A DNA stretch of 64,000 nt from Acanthosepion lycidas (Eukaryota > Mollusca > Cephalopoda > Sepiida > Sepiidae), in contig OZ010574.1 in NCBI GenBank assembly GCA_963932145.1, forward strand, positions 63,080,878 through 63,144,877, in the 5' to 3' direction. The first letter of the stretch is position 1; the number at the start of each line of letters is the position of its first letter. Shown piece after piece: positions 40,001 through 52,700 of the stretch. A program made the translations under genes and the position numbers. The notes beneath the pieces were generated by a model. It saw nothing but the letters and a program-made list of their open reading frames with translations, made no database searches and was not told the DNA's origin.

Positions 40001-43000
40001 CCTGTCTTGTTCTTGTTCAGTTGTTCATGTCTTGTGATATCCGGTCTTGTTCCGATTCTGTTGTTCATGTTTTGTGATATCCTGTCTTGTTATCATTCTG
40101 TTGTTCATGTCTTGTGATATCCGGTCTTGTTCTCCTTCTATTGTTCATGTCTCGTGATATCCGGTCTTCTTCTCATTCTTTGTTCATGTCTTGTGATATC
40201 CAGTGTTGTTCCGATTCTGTTGTTCATGTCTTGTGATCTCCGGTCTTGTTCTCATTCTTTTGTTCATGTCTTGTGATATCCTGTCTTGTTCTCATTGTGT
40301 TGTTCATGTCTTGTGATATCCATCCTTGTTCCGATTCTGTTGTTCATGTCTTGTGATCTCCGGTCTTGTTCTCATTCTTTTGTTCATGTCTTGTGATATC
40401 CGGTCTTGTTCTCATTCTTTTGTTAATGTCTTGTGATATCCTGTCTTGTTCTCATTCTGTTGTTCATGTCTTGTGATATCCAGTGTAGCTCCGATTCTGT
40501 TGCTCATGTCTTGTGATCTCCGGTCTTTTTCTCATTCTTTTGTTCATGTCTTGTGATATCCTGTCTTGTTCTCATTCTTTTGTTCATGTCATGTGATCTC
40601 CGGTCTTCTTCTCATTTTGTTGTTCATGTCTTGTGATATCCGGTCTTGTTCACCTTCTGTTGTTCATGTCTTGTGATATCCATCCTTGTTCCGATTCTGT
40701 TGTTCATGTCTTGTGATATCCAGTCTTTTTCTCATTCTTTTGTTCATGTCTTGTGATATCCTGTCTTGTTCTCATTCTGTTGTTCATGTCTTGTGATATC
40801 CGGTCTTTTTCTCATTCTTTTGTTCATGTCTTGTGATATCCAGTCTTGTTCTCATTCTGTTGTTCATGTCTTGTGATACCCGGTCTTGTTCTAATTCTGT
40901 TCTTCTTGTCTTGTGATATCCGGTCTTTTTCTCATTCTTTTGTTCATGTCTTGTGATATCCTGTCTTATTCTCATTCTTTTGTTCATGTCTTGTGATATC
41001 CGGTCTTGATCTCATTCTGTTGTTCATGTCTTGTGATCTCCGGTCTTGTTCTCATACTTTTGTTCATGTCTTGTGATCTCCGGTCTTGTTCTCATTCTGG
41101 TTTTCATGTCTTGTGTTATACGGTCTTGTTCCGATTCTGTTGTTCATGTTTTGTGATATCCTGTCTTGTTCTCATTCTTTTGTTCATGTCATGTGATCTC
41201 CGGTCTTCTTCTCATTTTGTTGTTCATGTCTTGTGATATCCGGTCTTGTTCTCATTCTTTTGTTCATGTCTTGTGATATCCGGTCTTGTTCCGATTCTGT
41301 TGTTCATGTCTTGTGATATCCGGTCTTGTTCTTGTTCAGTTGTTCATGTCTTGTGATATCTGGTCTTGTTCTCATTCTTTTGTTCATGTCTTGTGATATC
41401 CCGTCTTGTTCTCATTCTGTTGTTCATGTCTTGTGATCTTCGGTCTTGTTCTCATTTTGTTGTTCATGTCTTGTGATATCCGGTCTTGTTCTCATTCTGT
41501 TGTTCATATCTTGTGATATCCGGTCTTGTTCCGATGCTGTTGTTCATGTCTTGTGATCTCCGGTCTTGTTCTCATTCTTTTGTTCATGTCTTGTGATATC
41601 CGGTCTTGTTCTCATTCTTTTGTTCATGTCTTGTGATATCCCATCTTGTTCTCATTCTGTTGTTCATGTCTTGTGATATCCAGTGTTGTTCCGATTCTGT
41701 TGTTCATGTCTTGTGATCTCCGGTCTTGTTCTCATTCTTTTGTTCATGTCTTGTGATATCCTGTCTTGTTCTCATTCTGTTGTTCATGTCTTGTGATATC
41801 CAGTGTTGTTCCGATTCTGTTGTTCATGTCTTGTGATATCCTGTCTTGTTCTCATTCTGTTGTTCATGTCTTGTGATATCCGGTCTTGTTCTCATTCTGT
41901 TGTTCATGTCTTGTGATATACGGTCTTGTTCTCATTCTTTTGTTCGTGTCTTGTGATCTCCGGTCTTGTTCTCATTCTTTTGTTCATGTCTTGTGATCTC
42001 CGGTCTTGTTCTCATTCTGGTTTTCATGTCTTGTGTTATACGGTCTTGTTCCGATTCTGTTGTTCATGTTTTGTGATATCCGGTCTTGTTCTCATTCTTT
42101 TGTTCATGTCTTGTGATCTCCGGTCTTGTTCTCATTCTGGTTTTCATGTCTTGTGTTATACGGTCTTGTTCCGATTCTGTTGTTCATGTTTTGTGATATC
42201 CGGTCTTGTTCTCGTTCTGTTGTGCATCTCTTGTGATATCCGGTCTTGTTCCGAATCTGTTGTTCATGTCTTGTGATATCCGGTCTTGTTCTCATTCTTT
42301 TGTTCATGTCTTGTGATATCCGGTCTTGTTCCGATTCTGTTGTTCATGTCTTGTGATATCTGGTCTTGTTATTATTCTGTTGTTCATGTCTTGTGATATC
42401 CTGTCTTGTTCTCATTCTGTTGTTCATGTCTTGTGATATCCGGTCTTGTTCTCCTTCTTTTGTTTCATGTCTTGTGATCTCCGGTCTTGTTCTCATTCTG
42501 TTGTTCATGTCTTGTGATACCCGGTCTTGTTCTAATTCTGTTGTTCATGTCTTGTGATATCCGGTCTTTTTCTCATTCTTATGTTCATGTCTTGTGATAT
42601 CCGGTCTTGTTCCGATTCTGTTGTTCATGTCTTGTGATATCCGGTCTTGTTCTTGTTCAGTTGTTCATGTCTTGTGATATCTGGTCTTGTTATTATTTTT
42701 GTTGTTCATATCTTGTGATATCCGGTCTTGTTCTGATTCTGTTGTTCATGTCTTGTGATATCCTGTCTTGTTCTCATTCTTTTGTTCATGTCTTGTGATA
42801 TCCGTTCTTCTTCTCATTCTTTTGTTCATGTCTTGTGATATCCTGTCTTGTTCTCATTCTTTTGTTCATGTCATGTGATCTCCGGTCTTCTTCTCATTTT
42901 GTTGTTCATGTCTTGTGATATCCTGTCTTGTTCTCATTCTGTTGTTCATGTCTTGTGATATCCAGTGTTGTTCCGACTCTGTTGTTCATGTCTTGTGATC

Positions 43001-43798
43001 TCCGGTCTTGTTCTCATTCTTTTGTTCATGTCTTGTGATATCCTGTCTTGTTCTCATTCTGTTGTTCATGTCTTGTGATATCCAGTGTTGTTCCGATTCT
43101 GTTGTTCATGTCTTGTGATATCCTGTCTTGTTCTCATTCTGTTGTTTATGTCTTGTGATATCCGGTCTTGTTCTCATTCTGTTGTTCATGTCTTGTGATA
43201 TACGGTCTTGTTCCGATTCTGTTGTTCATGTTTTGTGATATCCGGTCTTGTTCTCGTTCTGTTGTGCATGTCTTGTGATATCCGGTCTTGTTCCGAATCT
43301 GTTGTTCATGTCTTGTGATATCCGGTCTTGTTCTCATTCTTTTGTTCATGTCTTGTGATATCCGGTCTTGTTCTTGTTTAGTTGTTCATGTCTTGTGATA
43401 TCTGGTCTTGTTATTATTCTGTTGTTCATATCTTGTGATATCCGTTCTTGTTCTGATTCTGTTGTTCATGTCTTGTGATATCCGGTCTTCTTCTCATTCT
43501 TTTCTTCATGTCTTGTGATATCCTGTCTTGTTCTCATTCTTTTGTTCATGTCATGTGATCTCCGGTCTTCTTCTCATTTTGTTGTTCATGTCTTGTGATA
43601 TCCGGTCTTGTTCTCATTCTGTTGTTCATGTCTTGTGATATCCAGTCTTGTTCCGATTCTGTTGTTCATGTCTTGTGATATCCGGTCTTGTTCTCATTCT
43701 TTTGTTCATGTCTTGTGATATCCAGTCTTGTTCTCATTCTTTTGTTCATGTCTTGTGATATCCGGTCTTGTTCCGAATCTGTTGTTCATGTCTTGTGA
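34079..43798 (+). repeat. 9.72-kb distal satellite block, copy A
   Basis: This block of about 243 units is far more varied than the core. It includes cttgttcag, ttattattctg, ggttttcatgtcttgtgttatacgg, catgtgatct and cgtgtgatat variants. It is followed directly by copy B at 43,799. Identical landmarks occur at offset 9,720 bp in the first part (for example 35,168 and 44,888) and at 11,480 bp from about 39,000 on (for example 41,926 and 53,406). Small indels are shared by both copies: minus one base near 35,691 and 40,180, plus one near 42,464 and 42,698. I noticed one substitution between copies (tatcat near 40,091 against tctcat near 51,571). Confidence 0.9.
39041..39680 (+). repeat. 320-bp (8-unit) tandem duplication in copy A
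   Basis: Units 39,041-39,360 and 39,361-39,680 have nearly the same order, starting with ccagtcttct followed by tctcattcta and running through cctgtcttat and cctgtcttgt tgtcattctg. They part in the last unit (ccggtgttgt against ccggtcttgt). The pair is also present in copy B at 50,521 and 50,841, so it predates the 9.72-kb duplication. A related run starts at 35,801, 3,240 bp upstream. Confidence 0.8.
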
Positions 43799-46700
43799 TC
43801 TTCGGTCTTGTTCTCATTCTGTTGTTCATGTCTTGTGATATCCTGTCTTGTTCTCATTCTGTTGTTCATGTCTTGTGATATCCTGTCTTGTTCTCATTCT
43901 GTTGTTCATGTCTTGTGATATCCAGTCTTCTTCTCATTCTTTTGTTCATGTCTTGTGATATCCGGTCTTGTTCTCATTCTGTTGTTCATGTCTTGTGATA
44001 TCCTGTCTTGTTCTCATTCTGTTGTTCATGTCTTGTGATATCCTGTCTTGTTCTTATTCTGTTGTTCATGTCTTGTGATATCCGGTCTTGTTCTCATTCT
44101 TTTGTTCATGTCTTGTGATATCCTGTCTTGTTCTCATTCTGTTGTTCATGTCTTGTGATATCCTGTCTTGTTCTCATTCTGTTGTTCATGTCTTGTGATA
44201 TCCAGTCTTCTTCTCATTCTTTTGTTCATGTCTTGTGATATCCGGTCTTGTTCTCATTCTGTTGTTCATGTCTTGTGATATCCTGTCTTGTTCTCATTCT
44301 GTTGTTCATGTCTTGTGATATCCTGTCTTGTTCTTATTCTGTTGTTCATGTCTTGTGATATCCAGTCTTCTTCTCATTCTTTTGTTCATGTCTTGTGATA
44401 TCCGGTCTTGTTCTCATTCTGTTGTTCATGTCTTGTGATATCCTGTCTTGTTCTCATTCTGTTGTTCATGTCTTGTGATATCCTGTCTTGTTCTCATACT
44501 TTTGTTCATGTCTTGTGATATCCAGTCTTCTTCTCATTCTTTTGTTCATGTCTTGTGATATCCAGTCTTCTTCTCATTCTTTTGTTCATGTCTTGTGATA
44601 TCCAGTCTTGTTCTCATTCTTTTGTTCATGTCTTGTGATATCCGGTCTTGTTCTCATTCTTTTGTTCATGTCTTGTGATATCCTGTCTTGTTCTCATTCT
44701 GTTGTTCATGTCTTGTGATATCCGGTCTTGTGCTCATTCTGTTGTTCATGTCTTGTGATATCCTGTCTTGTTCTCATTCTGTTGTTCACGTCTTGTGATA
44801 TCCAGTCTTCTTCTCATTCTTTTGTTCATGTCTTCTGATCTTCGGTCTTGTTCTCATTCTGTTGTTCATGTCTTGTGATATCCGGTCTTGTTCTCATTCT
44901 GTTGTTCATGTCTTGTGATATCCAGTCTTCTTCTCATACTTTTGTTCATGTCTTGTGATATCCGGTCTTGTTCTCATTCTGGTTTTCATGTCTTGTGTTA
45001 TACGGTCTTGTTCCGATTCTGTTGTTCATGTCTTGTGATATCCTGTCTTGTTCTCATTCAGTTGTTCATGTCTTGTGATATCTGGTCTTGTTATTATTCT
45101 GTTGTTCATGTCTTGTGATATCCTGTCTTGTTCTCATTCTGTTGTTCATGTCTTGTGATATCCTGTCTTGTTCTCATTCTGTTGTTCATGTCTTGTGATA
45201 TCCAGTCTTCTTCTCATTCTTTTGTTCATGTCTTGTGATATCCGGTCTTGTTCTCATTCTGTTGTTCATGTCTTGTGATATCCTGTCTTGTTCTCATTCT
45301 GTTGTTCATGTCTTGTGATATCCTGTCTTGTTCTTATTCTGTTGTTCATGTCTTGTGATATCCAGTCTTCATCTCATTCTTTTGTTCATGTCTTGTGATA
45401 TCCGGTCTTGTCTCATTCTGTTGTTCATGTCTTGTGATATCCTGTCTTGTTCTCATTCTGTTGTTCATGTCTTGTGATATCCTGTCTTGTTCTCATTCTT
45501 TTGTTCATGTCTTGTGATATCCAGTCTTCTTCTCATTCTATTGTTCATGTCTTGTGATATCCAGTCTTCTTCTCATTCTTTTGTTCATGTCTTGTGATAT
45601 CCAGTCTTGTTCTCATTCTTTTGTTCATGTCTTGTGATCTCCGGTCTTGTTCTCATTCTTTTGTTCATGTCTTGTGATATCCTGTCTTATTCTCATTCTG
45701 TTGTTCATGTCTTGTGATATCCTGTCTTGTTGTCATTCTGTTGTTCATGTCTTGTGATATCCAGTCTTGTTCTTATTCTGTTGTTCATGTCTTGTGATCT
45801 CCGGTGTTGTTCTCATTCCGTTGTTCATGTCTTGTGACATCCGGTCTTGTTCCGATTCTGTTGTTCATGTCTTGTGATATCCAGTCTTGTTCTTATTCTG
45901 TTGTTCATGTCTTGTGATCTCCGGTCTTGTTCTCATTCTTTTGTTCATGTCTTGTGATATCCGGTCTTGTTCTTGTTCAGTTGTTCATGTCTTGTGATAT
46001 CCGGTATTGTTATTATTCTGTTGTTCATATCTTGTGATATCCGGTCTTGTTCTGATTCTGTTGTTCATGTCTTGTGATCACCGGTCTTGTTCTCATTCTG
46101 TTGTTCATGTCTTGTGATATCCGGTCTTGTTCTTATTCTGTTGTTCATGTCGTGTGATATCCGGTCTTGTTCCGATTCTGTTGTTCATGTCTTGTGATAT
46201 CCAGTCTTGTTCTCATTCTTTTGTTCATGTCTTGTGATATCCGGTCTTGTTCTCATTCTGTTGTTCACGTCTTGTGATATCCAGTCTTCTTCTCATTCTT
46301 TTGTTCATGTCTTCTGATCTTCGGTCTTGTTCTCATTCTTTTGTTCATGTCTTGTGATATCCTGTCTTGTTCTCATTCTGTTGTTCATGTCTTGTGATAT
46401 CTGGTCTTGTTCTCATTCTGTTGTTCATGTCTTGTGATATCCAGTCTTCTTCTCATTCTTTTGTTCATGTCTTGTGATATCCAGTCTTCTTCTCATTCTG
46501 TTGTTCATGTCTTGTGATATCCTGTCTTGTTCTCATTCTTTTGTTCATGTCTTGTGATATCCAGTCTTCTTCTCATTCTTTTGTTCATGTCTTGTGATAT
46601 CCTGTCTTGTTCTCATTCTGTTGTTCATGTCTTGTGATCTTCGGTCTTGTTCTCATTCTGTTGTTCATGTCTTGTGATATCCGGTCTTGTTCTCATTCTG

Positions 46701-49700
46701 TTGTTCATGTCTTGTGATATCCAGTCTTCTTCTCATTCTTTTGTTCATGTCTTGTGATATCCGGTCTTGTTCTGATTCTGGTTTTCATGTCTTGTGATAT
46801 CCAGTCTTCTTCTCATTCTTTTGTTCATGTCTTGTGATATCCGGTCTTGTTCTCATTCTGTTGTTCATGTCTTGTGATATCCTGTCTTGTTCTCATTCTG
46901 TTGTTCATGTCTTGTGATATCCTGTCTTGTTCTTATTCTGTTGTTCATGTCTTGTGATATCCAGTCTTCTTCTCATTCTTTTGTTCATGTCTTGTGATAT
47001 CCGGTCTTGTTCTCATTCTGTTGTTCATGTCTTGTGATATCCGGTCTTGTTCCGATTCTGTTGTTCATGTCTTGTGATATCCTGTCTTGTTCTCATTCTG
47101 TTGTTCATGTCTTGTGATATCCTGTCTTGTTCTCATTCTTTTGTTCATGTCTTGTGATATCCAGTCTTCTTCTCATTCTTTTGTTCATGTCTTGTGATAT
47201 CCAGTCTTGTTCTCATTCTTTTGTTCATGTCTTGTGATCTCCGGTCTTGTTCTCATTCTTTTGTTCATGTCTTGTGATATCCTGTCTTATTCTCATTCTG
47301 TTGTTCATGTCTTCTCATATCCTGTCTTGTTGTCATTCTGTTGTTCATGTCTTGTGATATCCAGTCTTGTTCTTATTCTGTTGTTCATGTCTTGTGATCT
47401 CCGGTGTTGTTCTCATTCCGTTGTTCATGTCTTGTGATCTCCGGTCTTGTTCTCATTCTGTTGTTCATGTCTTGTGATATCCGGTCTTGTTCTTGTTCAG
47501 TTGTTCATGTCTTGTGATATCCGGTCTTGTTATTATTCTGTTGTTCATATCTTGTGATATCCGGTCTTGTTCTGATTCTGTTGTTCATGTCTTGTGATCA
47601 CCGGTCTTGTTCTCATTCTGTTGTTCATGTCTTGTGATATCCGGTCTTGTTCTTATTCTGTTGTTCATGTCGTGTGATATCCGGTCTTGTTCCGATTCTG
47701 TTGTTCATGTCTTGTGATATCCTGTCTTGTTCTCATTCTTTTGTTCATGTCTTGTGATATCCAGTCTTCTTCTCATTCTTTTGTTCATGTCTTGTGATAT
47801 CCTGTCTTGTTCTCATTCTGTTGTTCATGTCTTGTGATCTTCGGTCTTGTTCTCATTCTGTTGTTCATGTCTTGTGATATCCGGTCTTGTTCTCATTCTG
47901 TTGTTCATGTCTTGTGATATCCAGTCTTCTTCTCATTCTTTTGTTCAATTCTTGTGATATCCGGTCTTGTTCTCATTCTGGTTTTCATGTCTTGTGTTAT
48001 ACGGTCTTGTTCCGATTCTGTTGTTCATGTTTTGTGATATCCGGTCTTGTTCTCATTCTTTTGTTCATGTCTTTTGATATCCGGTCTTGTTCCGATTCTG
48101 TTGTTCATGTCTTGTGATATCCAGTCTTGTTCTCATTCAGTTGTTCATGTCTTGTGATATCTGGTCTTGTTATTATTCTGTTGTTCATGTCTTGTGATAT
48201 CCTGTCTTGTTCTCATTCTGTTGTTCATGTCTTGTGATATCCTGTCTTGTTCTCATTCTGTTGTTCATGTCTTGTGATATCCAGTCTTCTTCTCATTCTT
48301 TTGTTCATGTCTTGTGATATCCGGTCTTGTTCTCATTCTGTTGTTCATGTCTTGTGATATCCTGTCTTGTTCTTATTCTGTTGTTCATGTCTTGTGATAT
48401 CCAGTCTTCTTCTCATTCTTTTGTTCATGTCTTGTGATATCCGGTCTTGTTCTCATTCTGTTGTTCATGTCTTGTGATATCCGGTCTTGTTCTCATTCTG
48501 TTGTTCATGTCTTGTGATATCCTGTCTTGTTCTCATTCTGTTGTTCATGTCTTGTGATATCCTGTCTTGTTCTCATTCTTTTGTTCATGTCTTGTGATAT
48601 CCAGTCTTCTTCTCATTCTATTGTTCATGTCTTGTGATATCCAGTCTTCTTCTCATTCTTTTGTTCATGTCTTGTGATATCCAGTCTTGTTCTCATTCTT
48701 TTGTTCATGTCTTGTGATCTCCGGTCTTGTTCTCATTCTTTTGTTCATGTCTTGTGATATCCTGTCTTGTTCTCATTCTGTTGTTCATGTCTTGTGATAT
48801 CCTGTCTTGTTCTTATTCTGTTGTTCATGTCTTGTGATATCCAGTCTTCTTCTCATTCTTTTGTTCATGTCTTGTGATATCCGGTCTTGTTCTCATTCTG
48901 TTGTTCATGTCTTGTGATATCCGGTCTTGTTCCGATTCTGTTGTTCATGTCTTGTGATATCCTGTCTTGTTCTCATTCTGTTGTTCATGTCTTGTGATAT
49001 CCTGTCTTGTTCTCATTCTTTTGTTCATGTCTTGTGATATCCAGTCTTCTTCTCATTCTTTTGTTCATGTCTTGTGATATCCAGTCTTGTTCTCATTCTT
49101 TTGTTCATGTCTTGTGATCTCCGGTCTTGTTCTCATTCTTTTGTTCATGTCTTGTGATATCCTGTCTTATTCTCATTCTGTTGTTCATGTCTTCTCATAT
49201 CCTGTCTTGTTGTCATTCTGTTGTTCATGTCTTGTGATATCCAGTCTTGTTCTTATTCTGTTGTTCATGTCTTGTGATCTCCGGTGTTGTTCTCATTCCG
49301 TTGTTCATGTCTTGTGATCTCCGGTCTTGTTCTCATTCTGTTGTTCATGTCTTGTGATATCCGGTCTTGTTCTTGTTCAGTTGTTCATGTCTTGTGATAT
49401 CCGGTCTTGTTATTATTCTGTTGTTCATATCTTGTGATATCCGGTCTTGTTCTGATTCTGTTGTTCATGTCTTGTGATCACCGGTCTTGTTCTCATTCTG
49501 TTGTTCATGTCTTGTGATATCCGGTCTTGTTCTTATTCTGTTGTTCATGTCGTGTGATATCCGGTCTTGTTCCGATTCTGTTGTTCATGTCTTGTGATAT
49601 CCTGTCTTGTTCTCATTCTTTTGTTCATGTCTTGTGATATCCAGTCTTCTTCTCATTCTTTTGTTCATGTCTTGTGATATCCTGTCTTGTTCTCATTCTG

Positions 49701-52700
49701 TTGTTCATGTCTTGTGATCTTCGGTCTTGTTCTCATTCTGTTGTTCATGTCTTGTGATATCCGGTCTTGTTCTCATTCTGTTGTTCATGTCTTGTGATAT
49801 CCAGTCTTCTTCTCATTCTTTTGTTCAATTCTTGTGATATCCGGTCTTGTTCTCATTCTGGTTTTCATGTCTTGTGTTATACGGTCTTGTTCCGATTCTG
49901 TTGTTCATGTTTTGTGATATCCGGTCTTGTTCTCATTCTTTTGTTCATGTCTTTTGATATCCGGTCTTGTTCCGATTCTGTTGTTCATGTCTTGTGATAT
50001 CCAGTCTTGTTCTCATTCAGTTGTTCATGTCTTGTGATATCTGGTCTTGTTATTATTCTGTTGTTCATGTCTTGTGATATCCTGTCTTGTTCTCATTCTG
50101 TTGTTCATGTCTTGTGATATCCTGTCTTGTTCTCATTCTGTTGTTCATGTCTTGTGATATCCAGTCTTCTTCTCATTCTTTTGTTCATGTCTTGTGATAT
50201 CCGGTCTTGTTCTCATTCTGTTGTTCATGTCTTGTGATATCCTGTCTTGTTCTCATTCTGTTGTTCATGTCTTGTGATATCCTGTCTTGTTCTTATTCTG
50301 TTGTTCATGTCTTGTGATATCCAGTCTTCTTCTCATTCTTTTGTTCATGTCTTGTGATATCCGGTCTTGTTCTCATTCTGTTGTTCATGTCTTGTGATAT
50401 CCGGTCTTGTTCTCATTCTGTTGTTCATGTCTTGTGATATCCTGTCTTGTTCTCATTCTGTTGTTCATGTCTTGTGATATCCTGTCTTGTTCTCATTCTT
50501 TTGTTCATGTCTTGTGATATCCAGTCTTCTTCTCATTCTATTGTTCATGTCTTGTGATATCCAGTCTTCTTCTCATTCTTTTGTTCATGTCTTGTGATAT
50601 CCAGTCTTGTTCTCATTCTTTTGTTCATGTCTTGTGATCTCCGGTCTTGTTCTCATTCTTTTGTTCATGTCTTGTGATATCCTGTCTTATTCTCATTCTG
50701 TTGTTCATGTCTTGTGATATCCTGTCTTGTTGTCATTCTGTTGTTCATGTCTTGTGATATCCAGTCTTGTTCTTATTCTGTTGTTCATGTCTTGTGATCT
50801 CCGGTGTTGTTCTCATTCCGTTGTTCATGTCTTGTGATATCCAGTCTTCTTCTCATTCTATTGTTCATGTCTTGTGATATCCAGTCTTCTTCTCATTCTT
50901 TTGTTCATGTCTTGTGATATCCAGTCTTGTTCTCATTCTTTTGTTCATGTCTTGTGATCTCCGGTCTTGTTCTCATTCTTTTGTTCATGTCTTGTGATAT
51001 CCTGTCTTATTCTCATTCTGTTGTTCATGTCTTGTGATATCCTGTCTTGTTGTCATTCTGTTGTTCATGTCTTGTGATATCCAGTCTTGTTCTTATTCTG
51101 TTGTTCATGTCTTGTGATCTCCGGTCTTGTTCTCATTCTGTTGTTCATGTCTTGTGATATCCGGTCTTGTTCTTGTTCAGTTGTTCATGTCTTGTGATAT
51201 CCGGTCTTGTTATTATTCTGTTGTTCATATCTTGTGATATCCGGTCTTGTTCTGATTCTGTTGTTCATGTCTTGTGATCTCCGGTCTTGTTCTCATTCTG
51301 TTGTTCATGTCTTGTGATATCCGGTCTTGTTCTTATTCTGTTGTTCATGTCGTGTGATATCCGGTCTTGTTCCGATTCTGTTGTTCATGTCTTGTGATAT
51401 CCAGTCTTGTTCTTATTCTGTTGTTCATGTCTTGTGATCTCCGGTCTTGTTCTCATTCTTTTGTTCATGTCTTGTGATATCCTGTCTTGTTCTTGTTCAG
51501 TTGTTCATGTCTTGTGATATCCGGTCTTGTTCCGATTCTGTTGTTCATGTTTTGTGATATCCTGTCTTGTTCTCATTCTGTTGTTCATGTCTTGTGATAT
51601 CCGGTCTTGTTCTCCTTCTATTGTTCATGTCTCGTGATATCCGGTCTTCTTCTCATTCTTTGTTCATGTCTTGTGATATCCAGTGTTGTTCCGATTCTGT
51701 TGTTCATGTCTTGTGATCTCCGGTCTTGTTCTCATTCTTTTGTTCATGTCTTGTGATATCCTGTCTTGTTCTCATTGTGTTGTTCATGTCTTGTGATATC
51801 CATCCTTGTTCCGATTCTGTTGTTCATGTCTTGTGATCTCCGGTCTTGTTCTCATTCTTTTGTTCATGTCTTGTGATATCCGGTCTTGTTCTCATTCTTT
51901 TGTTAATGTCTTGTGATATCCTGTCTTGTTCTCATTCTGTTGTTCATGTCTTGTGATATCCAGTGTAGCTCCGATTCTGTTGCTCATGTCTTGTGATCTC
52001 CGGTCTTTTTCTCATTCTTTTGTTCATGTCTTGTGATATCCTGTCTTGTTCTCATTCTTTTGTTCATGTCATGTGATCTCCGGTCTTCTTCTCATTTTGT
52101 TGTTCATGTCTTGTGATATCCGGTCTTGTTCACCTTCTGTTGTTCATGTCTTGTGATATCCATCCTTGTTCCGATTCTGTTGTTCATGTCTTGTGATATC
52201 CAGTCTTTTTCTCATTCTTTTGTTCATGTCTTGTGATATCCTGTCTTGTTCTCATTCTGTTGTTCATGTCTTGTGATATCCGGTCTTTTTCTCATTCTTT
52301 TGTTCATGTCTTGTGATATCCAGTCTTGTTCTCATTCTGTTGTTCATGTCTTGTGATACCCGGTCTTGTTCTAATTCTGTTCTTCTTGTCTTGTGATATC
52401 CGGTCTTTTTCTCATTCTTTTGTTCATGTCTTGTGATATCCTGTCTTATTCTCATTCTTTTGTTCATGTCTTGTGATATCCGGTCTTGATCTCATTCTGT
52501 TGTTCATGTCTTGTGATCTCCGGTCTTGTTCTCATACTTTTGTTCATGTCTTGTGATCTCCGGTCTTGTTCTCATTCTGGTTTTCATGTCTTGTGTTATA
52601 CGGTCTTGTTCCGATTCTGTTGTTCATGTTTTGTGATATCCTGTCTTGTTCTCATTCTTTTGTTCATGTCATGTGATCTCCGGTCTTCTTCTCATTTTGT

